NCBI GenBank assembly: GCA_007695015.1
Contig: REEN01000021.1
Span: forward strand, 1-64,000
Length of the DNA: 64,000 nt
Direction of reading: 5' to 3'
DNA from: Marinilabiliales bacterium
GTDB taxonomy: Bacteria > Bacteroidota > Bacteroidia > Bacteroidales > PUMT01
Shown: one piece after another, positions 53,349 through 61,420 of the stretch
Position numbering within the stretch: the stretch's first letter is position 1
How the letters are laid out: each line of letters starts with the position of its first letter
Translations under genes and position numbers: made by a program
Notes under the pieces: generated by a model
Told to the model about the DNA's origin: nothing
The model's input: the letters and a program-made list of their open reading frames with translations, nothing else
The model's database searches: none

Positions 53349-54845
53349 TTATTTACCCTTCTGCATCTGGCAATTCAGCAGTTCCACCCATCCGGCATAA
53401 GCCTCTTCGAGTGCCGGCTTAATTTTACCATCGGGTTCAATCCTTTCCACAACCTTGAGCTGGCCGAACGCTTCCTCGAAAGAGAAATAAATACCCGCAC
53501 CGATGGCAGCTGCCCTTGCCGCACCCTGCGAACCATCGGTGTTGTATAGTTCAATGCCTGCTCCGGTAAGTGTTGCGAGGCTCGTGGCGAAGATCGGGCT
53601 CAGGAACATGTTCGCCTTGCCGGCCCTGATCATCTCAGGGGTGATGCCGGTCTTGCCCATTATGTCCATGCCATAGCGGAAGGCGAAGACGATACCTTCC
53701 TGGACCGCCCTTATAATGTGAGCCCTGTTATGTACGTTGAAGTTGACGTTCCCGATATGGCACCCGGTATCACGGTTTCCAAGCATCCTCTCGCTGCCGT
53801 TACCGAACGGCAGTATCCTGACGCCGTCGCTGCCAGCGGCCACTGTCCCGGCAAGCCTGTTCATCTCGTTGTAGTCCGTACCCGGACCGGCAACATTGCG
53901 TTTGACCCATGAATTGAGTATTCCCGTGCCGTTAATACACAGGAGAACTCCCACCCTGGTTTTGTTCTTTTCGTGGTTAACGTGGGCGAAGGTGTTTACC
54001 CTTGACTGCGGGTCATATTTTATTTCATCGCTGACCCCGTAAACGACCCCGGAGGTGCCGGCTGTGGCCGCTATCTCGCCGGGCTTCAGCACGTTGAGCG
54101 AAAACGCGTTGTTCGGCTGGTCACCCGCCCTGTAGGTAACCGGCGTGCCTTTCTTAAGCCCGAACAGCGAGGCAGCCTCGGCTGTAAGCCTTCCCTGGGT
54201 CGAAAATACTGGCACCACCCTTGGAATGAAGTCCGCGTCAAACCCGAAATGATCCATGATGACCTGTGACACCTCATGCTTCCTGAAATCCCAGAAGATA
54301 CCTTCAGAGAGTCCGCTCGGGGTTATGCATGCCTCACCGGTAAGCTTCATGGCAAAGTAGTCGCCCGGAAGCATGATCTTGTATATTCTTTTGTATACCC
54401 CGGGTTCATTTTCCTTCACCCAGGCGAGCTTTGAGGCAGTAAAGTTTCCGGGGGAATTGAGCAGGGAGTCAAGGCACTCTTCGGGCCCAATGGCATTGAA
54501 TGCCCTCTCTCCTGTCTCCACGGCACGGCTGTCGCACCATATTATTGAGGGGCGGAGGGGTTTAAGATCCTTATCCACCATTACCAGTCCGTGCATCTGG
54601 TATGAGATCCCTATGGCTGCAATGGCCTCGGGATTGACTGCCGGATTGGTAAAGAGCTGCTTGGTCGCCACCAGGGCGTTCTTCCACCACATTTCCGGGT
54701 CCTGTTCGGCCCAGCCGCTCCGCGGAGCGGAGATAGGCATCTCTTCCTTCGGGTAAAATGCGGAAGCTATACACTCTCCTGTATCTGTATCAATTACACT
54801 CACTTTTATCGACGAGCTTCCCAGGTCGTATCCTATTGTCTGCAT
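53349..54845 (-). CDS. xylB: Xylulokinase
   Basis: A 498-residue FGGY-family sugar kinase. The start IGYDLGSSSIKVSVIDTDTG is the phosphate-1 motif of the actin-ATPase fold, GWAEQDPEMWW is characteristic of xylulokinases, and the C-terminal adenosine part has GAARAAAIGAG. It phosphorylates D-xylulose to xylulose 5-phosphate, entering the pentose phosphate pathway. I use Met 54845, which starts directly before the ATP motif. First gene of the operon; divergent from the radical-SAM gene. Confidence 0.95.
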   Translation of the reverse strand: MQTIGYDLGSSSIKVSVIDTDTGECIASAFYPKEEMPISAPRSGWAEQDPEMWWKNALVATKQLFTNPAVNPEAIAAIGISYQMHGLVMVDKDLKPLRPSIIWCDSRAVETGERAFNAIGPEECLDSLLNSPGNFTASKLAWVKENEPGVYKRIYKIMLPGDYFAMKLTGEACITPSGLSEGIFWDFRKHEVSQVIMDHFGFDADFIPRVVPVFSTQGRLTAEAASLFGLKKGTPVTYRAGDQPNNAFSLNVLKPGEIAATAGTSGVVYGVSDEIKYDPQSRVNTFAHVNHEKNKTRVGVLLCINGTGILNSWVKRNVAGPGTDYNEMNRLAGTVAAGSDGVRILPFGNGSERMLGNRDTGCHIGNVNFNVHNRAHIIRAVQEGIVFAFRYGMDIMGKTGITPEMIRAGKANMFLSPIFATSLATLTGAGIELYNTDGSQGAARAAAIGAGIYFSFEEAFGQLKVVERIEPDGKIKPALEEAYAGWVELLNCQMQKGK

Positions 54846-54913
54846 TCTTTCAGTTTTATTGGCGGTAATTTCCGCCTGTGAACGATTGTCCTGACCTTGC
54901 GGCAAAAGAGATA

Positions 54914-54921
54914 CAAACATA
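54914..54921 (-). promoter_or_regulatory. TAnnTTTG box for xylB
   Basis: The minus strand reads TATGTTTG at 54921-54914, fitting the Bacteroidota -7 box, with a leader of about 60 bases to the xylB start. Its -33 element is not clear. Confidence 0.45.
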
Positions 54922-54944
54922 AAAAAATTAATTGAAATTTTAGG

Positions 54945-54952
54945 TAGTTTTG
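54945..54952 (+). promoter_or_regulatory. TAnnTTTG box for the sulfatase-maturase gene
   Basis: TAGTTTTG at 54945-54952 fits the -7 box for the plus-strand gene. It lies only 23 bases from the opposite-strand xylB box, so the two promoters share one short region and may interfere. Confidence 0.45.
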
Positions 54953-55020
54953 CACAGGAGGCCTGCTTGAAGTCCTTACCGGCATTGCCAGGTGATCCCT
55001 GTACAACAATTATTTACAAC

Positions 55021-56355
<1,335 letters not shown>

Positions 56356-56458
56356 CCTCCCGGTTTGCAAACTCATAGGGATCAAAATCGATGCCGATGC
56401 CGGGAATCTGACCGCTGGTGTGAAAGTAATTGTGAACCTGAAAAAACCAATAATTGCA

Positions 56459-57844
56459 ATGCACAAGAGATCATTTCTGATACTGACCTGCTTTCTGTCA
56501 CTTGCAATTCTTTCCGGGCAGAAAAGCTATGAATATTTGGGAACCGCTGACTCCGGCAATCCTGTCATAAGATCCACACCCGAAAGCATCGGTGACTTCC
56601 GGATGTGGAATCGCGGCAAACAATTTACTATTGTAAGGCCCGCAAAATATGAACATGCTCTGCGAAATCCGATGAAAGGGTTTACCACCCGGGGAATATA
56701 TGAGCATCCCTGGGCCACGACAGCACACACTTACATCCGGTGGAATGAGCTCGAAAACCATGAAACCGATGGTATAGAGAAAATAATAGAAGTGTGTGAT
56801 GAAAAATGGAAGGGAGTAGAAGACCGCAATGTAAAAGTAATCCCAAGAGTCTATCTGCATTGGAGTGGTGATAATAAATACTGGCCGGCAGAAATGCAGA
56901 AACTTGTGGGCGACGCATTTGCTGAAGCTTTCAGGAACAAAAAAATTTCGGTGCGGCATAACTGGAAAGAATTTACAGATCACCCTTTCGGGGAATACTG
57001 GGATTCATGGGCCCATTACGAACAGATGTGGCCGCATGGGAACAGTATCAGGCAAATGAATAATGGCGGACGTTATCTTGAGAATTATGTTGGTGGCGAA
57101 GTCGCTTATGACTGGGGAAACGCTGACATTCAACCCGGTTCTTCGCCTACAGCAAGTGTGGCCGTAAAAAAACACCGGGATTTTGTAATTAATTCAATTC
57201 GCTGGCTGCATTGTACCCAGCTTCGCTGGATTGAAAATTATGATCAAAATAACGATGAAGCAGTTAAAGGAGCAGAAGAAATCCAGAAAGCTTTTGGATA
57301 CCGGTATATACTTGACGAGGTGCGTTTCTCCTTGAGCGATTCCTTGTATTTGGAATTTGATGTGATCAATACAGGCTCGGCGCCTTTTTATTATGACTGG
57401 CCCGTTGAAGTGGCACTCCTTGATAAAAATAAACATAAGCCGGTCTGGAGATACACTTTCGAAGATGCCGATATAAGAGACTGGCTGCCCGGTGAAAAAT
57501 GGACTGACCCTGAATGGACAGCCGTTTCGGGATGGTCGGAATATTTACCCGACGCGGACTGGAACGCAACGGAGAAGGGGAAATGGGAAATACCACCACA
57601 TAAAAACAGGGTAAAAGGACAATTTAAAGTGGATATCCCCGAAGGAACTTATGTTCTTTCGCTGGCAATACTGGACCCTGCAGGCAATTTGCCCAGCCTG
57701 AGGTTTGCAACTGCGAATTATTTAAACGGGGGGAGGCATCCTGTAGGAATGGTTGATTTTGAAAAAAGTCTTTGCCACCCTTTGCCGGCCGGTTTTGCTT
57801 TCGATGATCCGGCTGCGGACTTAAGTTTGCATTATATCCACTAA
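56459..57844 (+). CDS. DUF4832/DUF4874-type glycosidase-like protein, probably internally deleted
   Basis: A 461-residue protein with a signal peptide (RSFLILTCFLSLAILSGQ). HALRNPMKGF near residue 66 and HTYIRWNELE are the start of DUF4874-like domains. The second half is a beta-sandwich of the DUF4832 kind (YILDEVRFSLSDSLYLEFDVINTG, PVEVALLDK). Between them DNKYWPAEMQKLVGDAF joins two parts that I remember as being separated, in family members, by a segment rich in GYWGEHH. Some 50 residues therefore seem to be missing in frame, perhaps removing part of the barrel. Activity is doubtful. Functional role not established for the family. Confidence 0.6.
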   Translation: MHKRSFLILTCFLSLAILSGQKSYEYLGTADSGNPVIRSTPESIGDFRMWNRGKQFTIVRPAKYEHALRNPMKGFTTRGIYEHPWATTAHTYIRWNELENHETDGIEKIIEVCDEKWKGVEDRNVKVIPRVYLHWSGDNKYWPAEMQKLVGDAFAEAFRNKKISVRHNWKEFTDHPFGEYWDSWAHYEQMWPHGNSIRQMNNGGRYLENYVGGEVAYDWGNADIQPGSSPTASVAVKKHRDFVINSIRWLHCTQLRWIENYDQNNDEAVKGAEEIQKAFGYRYILDEVRFSLSDSLYLEFDVINTGSAPFYYDWPVEVALLDKNKHKPVWRYTFEDADIRDWLPGEKWTDPEWTAVSGWSEYLPDADWNATEKGKWEIPPHKNRVKGQFKVDIPEGTYVLSLAILDPAGNLPSLRFATANYLNGGRHPVGMVDFEKSLCHPLPAGFAFDDPAADLSLHYIH

Positions 57845-57857
57845 TTCCAAAAAATAA

Positions 57858-57965
57858 TTATTTGGGAATAAAGCCAATTGGCAGCATATCGCCCACACGT
57901 TGTTTACCCATCTCTCCGCTTAGTATTATGGCCCCCAACGTGTCCCTGATTCCCTTGTTGTAGCT
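57858..57965 (-). pseudogene. C-terminal remnant of a carboxypeptidase-regulatory-like protein
   Basis: The minus strand encodes, up to a TAA at 57858-57860, a tail ending GDMLPIGFIPK. The intact gene at 60349 ends GDMLPIGFVPK. The DNA at 57857-57932 and 60348-60423 differs at about a dozen of 76 positions. Upstream (beyond about 57965) the similarity stops and the Fic gene begins, and no Met or signal peptide is present. It is therefore the decayed end of a paralogue, cut by the arrival or rearrangement of the Fic/MNT/HEPN island. Confidence 0.75.
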
Positions 57966-57985
57966 ATTTTTTTTTAATCGTCTCG

Positions 57986-59026
57986 TTAAAAATAAGTATT
58001 TACAGCAAAATTAAATTGGTCTATAAAAATTTCTTTAAAACTTGAAATGTTGTTCTGTTCATAAAATAAAAGCATGGCTTTCTTGTATTCAACAGAATCA
58101 ACCGTTCTGAATGACATTGGGCAATGCTTATGATTCATCAGAACAGCATTGCTAACAATTCTTGCCGTTCTTTTATTTCCATCCACAAATGGTTGGATGT
58201 ATGAAATTAAAACAAGCAGAAGTAACGCTTTCTCAAATACGTTTTCTTTGTTATTGATCAATTCGCACATATTTGAAAGGGCTTCTGAAATTTGAAACTC
58301 ATTGTCTAAGGGTCGATAATTTGTTCCTGATATACCCACTCTTCTTTTTCTTATGTTGTTGTCAACCCCGAGCTCTTTCATCAATAGACTATGTATATCT
58401 TCTATTTTCGAAACAGATAATGGAATCAGGTAGTCATGGTTTTCAATTATAAAGTCAATGGCATCTTTATGATTTAGAAGCATAATTGCTTCTTCTTTTG
58501 TTTTCCCTGATGCGGTTTCCTTTTCTTTCAGTAGTCTTTCCGTTTCCAATAGAGAGTATGTATTCCCTTCAATCTGAGACGATTTCCAACTTAAATCAAT
58601 TGCCAATCTTTCCAACTCCTTTTTGTATTCTGTTTCAGATAGCTGGGAGATGTTCTCCTTGAATTTTTTTTGAAGTAAATCTAATTGCTCCAATTCACTG
58701 GCTGCAAAAACGCTACATTCTTTAAGTGTTCCTGGTATGAGCCGTAAATTAAAACTTTCCCTGATGTCCCTTTCGTCAATTTCTTTTTCATAATACTTTT
58801 CAATGTCAACAGGATATAAAATTTCATAGGTAGGTGAAATCAAATATTTCGTTGATTTTCCCTGGCCTTTCTTTGTTAAGAGGTTTTCATCAATCAGTTT
58901 GGAAAGCATTCTCTTAACAGTAGCATAACTAATTGATGATGAAATACCTTCAAAGATTTCTTTTGAAGAAACTTCTTGCCTCTTCTTTATGAGTTCAATT
59001 ATTTCGAATTCCCTATTGTCAATCAT
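57986..59026 (-). CDS. Fic-family protein with N-terminal winged helix and substituted catalytic His
   Basis: A 346-residue protein. Residues 1-75 are a winged helix (IELIKKRQEVSSKEIFEGIS...YATVKRMLSKLIDENLLTKKGQGKS). The Fic N-terminal part follows, with SSQIEGN at 149-155 matching the inhibitory (S/T)xxxE(G/N) motif. The Fic loop is YIQPFVDGNKRTAR: Q278 takes the place of the invariant His of HxFx(D/E)GNxRxxR. The codon is CAA, so a sequencing slip would need a change at the third base only. AMP transfer should therefore be impaired. A four-site symmetric operator lies directly upstream. AT-rich gene, likely acquired. Confidence 0.88.
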   Translation of the reverse strand: MIDNREFEIIELIKKRQEVSSKEIFEGISSSISYATVKRMLSKLIDENLLTKKGQGKSTKYLISPTYEILYPVDIEKYYEKEIDERDIRESFNLRLIPGTLKECSVFAASELEQLDLLQKKFKENISQLSETEYKKELERLAIDLSWKSSQIEGNTYSLLETERLLKEKETASGKTKEEAIMLLNHKDAIDFIIENHDYLIPLSVSKIEDIHSLLMKELGVDNNIRKRRVGISGTNYRPLDNEFQISEALSNMCELINNKENVFEKALLLLVLISYIQPFVDGNKRTARIVSNAVLMNHKHCPMSFRTVDSVEYKKAMLLFYEQNNISSFKEIFIDQFNFAVNTYF

Positions 59027-59040
59027 AGAGTTATAATTTA

Positions 59041-59111
59041 CGGCTCACAAATATAATCATTATGGCTCAAATCACCACAATATTGAGCCGTATTTACTTT
59101 CAGAATGAGCC
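59041..59111 (-). promoter_or_regulatory. Symmetric four-site operator overlapping the Fic promoter
   Basis: GGCTCA at 59042-59047 and 59064-59069, and TGAGCC at 59084-59089 and 59106-59111, are mirror images around one axis between 59076 and 59077. The spacings are 22, 20 and 22 bases, about two helical turns each. The inner pair extends to GGCTCAA/TTGAGCC. On the minus strand a TATATTTG box occupies 59055-59048, directly beside the outer site and 22 bases from the ATG. The most likely user is the winged helix of the Fic protein itself, by autoregulation; this is inference. Confidence 0.7.
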
Positions 59112-59431
59112 ACAACGTTCCCATGGGTCGAGTAGGAAGAAGGAATTTCACCTTCCCCCTCTCTCACAGGCAGGGTCGAAGACTGGGGTACGCAACTATG
59201 ACATATCAACAATAATGAAATCACCCTTTCGGGGAAAACTTAGTTGGTGACTATTGCAACCCACACAAGGTCAAGAGTGCTTTTTTTTGAAAAATCACCC
59301 TGTTTGCACTATTAAAAAATTCCCGCTGAATTGCTGTTGTTTTTGCAGATGTTTGGCAAGGAGCATAAATGGATGAACATATTATGAACTCATTGAAAGT
59401 CGCGGCCCGCTCAGTGTCTTACATATTTAAC
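59112..59431. other. Gap between Fic and MNT genes with no gene
   Basis: These 320 bases hold no convincing gene. The segment from about 59125 to 59200 (a CACCTTCCCCCTCTCTCACA-like stretch) faintly recalls the flanks of group II intron reverse-transcriptase genes, but no such protein is present and I do not count it as an element. A short T-run of eight lies near 59281-59288. The rest is AT-rich. Confidence 0.4.
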
Positions 59432-59758
59432 TTATGATGTGGCTTTTGCAAATATTTCAAATCCAGTCCTTTTTATCTCATCAACAAATGGATTATCGGA
59501 GTAAAAATCATTATGCGAAATAGGATGTGGCTCAATTCGTGTGTCAATTTGAGAAGCTAACAACATTAATTGAACTTGAATATCAAAACGTTTCGAATCA
59601 TCCAAATCCCTGAAAATTAAAGCTAAATCAATATCACTGTCCAGGTTTGAGTTTCCCCTTGCATAAGAACCAAAAACATAAACAGACTCAAAATCAGGAT
59701 ACTCCTGTTGAATCAGTTTAATGTATTCTGTTATTGTTTTATTAATTGCTTTATCCAT
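59432..59758 (-). CDS. MNT-type nucleotidyltransferase (MntA-like)
   Basis: A 108-residue protein. GSYARG at 30-35 followed by SDIDLALIF (D42, D44) is the full nucleotidyltransferase motif. Small MNT proteins paired with HEPN proteins act as antitoxins by adenylylating the partner. It overlaps the HEPN gene by 28 bases (stop of the HEPN gene at 59731), so both are translated from one message with HEPN first. Substrate and role are inferred from the pairing. Confidence 0.85.
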   Translation of the reverse strand: MDKAINKTITEYIKLIQQEYPDFESVYVFGSYARGNSNLDSDIDLALIFRDLDDSKRFDIQVQLMLLASQIDTRIEPHPISHNDFYSDNPFVDEIKRTGFEIFAKATS

Positions 59759-60138
59759 TTTCTCAATTCTTCTAATTTATCAATCCATTCTTTCGTGAAT
59801 TCCGGAGTACATCGTTGCTTAAAGCTCAATTTATAATCATCATATCGAGCATTAATGTTGAATGCTGTTACTGTTACTAATTGCTCCTTTTTATCATTGT
59901 CAAGGTTTAAATCTGCTTTCTCTGCAAGTCTTAATAAATTATGGATGTATGGAGGATAATCTGATTTTACATTGACGTATAAAGCTTTTAACAATTTTTC
60001 AATCATTAAATGTCCTATAAATAAAGACCAACTGTATCTTTTGGATTTGAACATATCAATCATCGCATCGTAATCATCATCTGAATTGTCAATCCAATAT
60101 TTTATTAATCTTTCTTTGTTAATATTCTTATTCTCCAT
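59731..60138 (-). CDS. HEPN-domain protein
   Basis: A 135-residue all-helical protein of the HEPN family (YWIDNSDDDYDAMIDMFKSKRYSWSLFIGHLMIEKLLKALYV, FNINARYDDYKLSFKQRC). It lacks a clear Rx4-6H motif, the usual ribonuclease signature of HEPN toxins, so RNase activity is uncertain. It is followed by its MNT partner with a 28-base overlap. Such pairs form toxin-antitoxin units in many genomes. AT-rich, in the same island as the Fic gene. Confidence 0.82.
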   Translation of the reverse strand: MENKNINKERLIKYWIDNSDDDYDAMIDMFKSKRYSWSLFIGHLMIEKLLKALYVNVKSDYPPYIHNLLRLAEKADLNLDNDKKEQLVTVTAFNINARYDDYKLSFKQRCTPEFTKEWIDKLEELRKWIKQLIKQ

Positions 60139-60143
60139 AATCT

Positions 60144-60151
60144 CAAAGATA
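60144..60151 (-). promoter_or_regulatory. TAnnTTTG box for the HEPN-MNT pair
   Basis: The minus strand reads TATCTTTG at 60151-60144, five bases before the ATG at 60138. If it is used the message would be nearly leaderless. Confidence 0.3.
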
Positions 60152-60348
60152 CAAAAAATACATCTCTTCTAAAACAATAACTAATGACGAAATTTAAGGT
60201 TTGCAGGGATGAACAGGTACTTGTTGCAGTATTTGAACTTATGATGTTTGCGAATAATTATCTCGATAATTTAACAAAGCTGCTGTCCTCAAGCTCAGCT
60301 GTCAGGGGTTTTACCCCCCGAAGATATCTGGGAGTTTTACCTTCCAGC

Positions 60349-61404
60349 TTATTTAGGAACAAAACCAATTGGCAGCATGTCGCCCACACGTTGCCTGCCC
60401 ATATCTCCACCCAGTATTATGGCAACAGGATCGAAATAACCGCATTCCTGAAAAGAGACCCGGTCTTTAAGAAGGCGCAGAAAGCTTCTGGTGTTACGTA
60501 CTCTTCCCGTCCCACTATAACCGAAGTAGGAAATAATAAGATTTTCCGGGCACACCAGGTATTTCTGGCCCTCCTCAATGATAACTATATCTTGATAACT
60601 GAGAGAGTTACCAGCCTGATCAAGCACCGAAAATCCCTGGGCTTCGAGGTCATCAGCCCATAATGAACGAAAAAAATGCATTATCGATCCTCCGTAGACA
60701 TTGTTTCTTCTGATTTCATTAAAGCTCCCGGAAATCCTGCCTGATCCGTCATCCGTAAAAATAAACTTTCCGGTATAGATGACATTGCGGCTTCCCCGGC
60801 AATATTCGAAATTTTCGAGATAAAAGGTGATAATATACCCCAGTGCTTTATTATGGATCTGCAGAGGTTTTAAAGCGACGGCCTTTAGCGTGTCACTTTC
60901 GGATCCGTAATTGAATGTGATATCCTCCTCATTAAGTATCTCACATCTGCCGGCATATGATGTCATGCCCAGGAACTGATTCCTGAAATTTTGCAGGTTG
61001 GCCATTCTTTCCCTCTCAAGCGACCTGCCGCTTATATCGATCGCGGGTATATCATAAACCATGGGAGTTAGGTATACCAGCAGGGGTTCACTTGTGGAAA
61101 TACCTTCCAGTGATACTGAAGAGTATCCAATTGCGCTGACCGATAACGGCAATGTAGCGTGCCTGGATATATCCAGCTCAAATTCACCGTTTTCATCGGC
61201 AACAGTTCCGACTATGGTGCCGCTGAAAAATACCGAGGCAAAACTGACTGCATCGTCAGTCTGGCTGTCAATGACCGTTCCCCTGATAACCTGTCCACGA
61301 ACTTCAATTGCAGATCCTGCAATGAGCATCAACACCAGTAATATCCCGGAAGTATATCTTAGCAACATTTTGTCAATCTGATTATCACGTTTATCAGGGT
61401 ACAT
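60349..61404 (-). CDS. Carboxypeptidase-regulatory-like (CarboxypepD_reg) surface protein
   Basis: A 351-residue protein with a hydrophobic N-terminus (LLRYTSGILLVLMLIAGSAIEVRGQ) serving as a signal peptide. Residues about 45-125 are a carboxypeptidase-regulatory-like beta-sandwich (IRGTVIDSQTDDAVSFASVFFSGTIVGTVADENGEFELDI). The rest is an uncharacterised beta-rich domain ending GDMLPIGFVPK. It probably belongs with the large MG2-like protein upstream on the same strand, which stops 16 bases before the 61404 start. A later Met at 61368 is also possible. Its C-terminal DNA has a decayed second copy at 57858. Confidence 0.78.
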   Translation of the reverse strand: MYPDKRDNQIDKMLLRYTSGILLVLMLIAGSAIEVRGQVIRGTVIDSQTDDAVSFASVFFSGTIVGTVADENGEFELDISRHATLPLSVSAIGYSSVSLEGISTSEPLLVYLTPMVYDIPAIDISGRSLERERMANLQNFRNQFLGMTSYAGRCEILNEEDITFNYGSESDTLKAVALKPLQIHNKALGYIITFYLENFEYCRGSRNVIYTGKFIFTDDGSGRISGSFNEIRRNNVYGGSIMHFFRSLWADDLEAQGFSVLDQAGNSLSYQDIVIIEEGQKYLVCPENLIISYFGYSGTGRVRNTRSFLRLLKDRVSFQECGYFDPVAIILGGDMGRQRVGDMLPIGFVPK

Positions 61405-61420
61405 ATTCGCCATTTCTGTA

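Noticed and set aside
59125-59200. Group II intron or reverse-transcriptase remnant
   Set aside because: Only a short stretch resembles the flank of such elements as I remember them. No RT fragment or domain V structure could be identified.
60184-60663. Plus-strand open frame of 159 codons beginning MTKFKVCRDEQ
   Set aside because: More than half is antisense to the carboxypeptidase-regulatory-like gene, and no family resemblance is seen.
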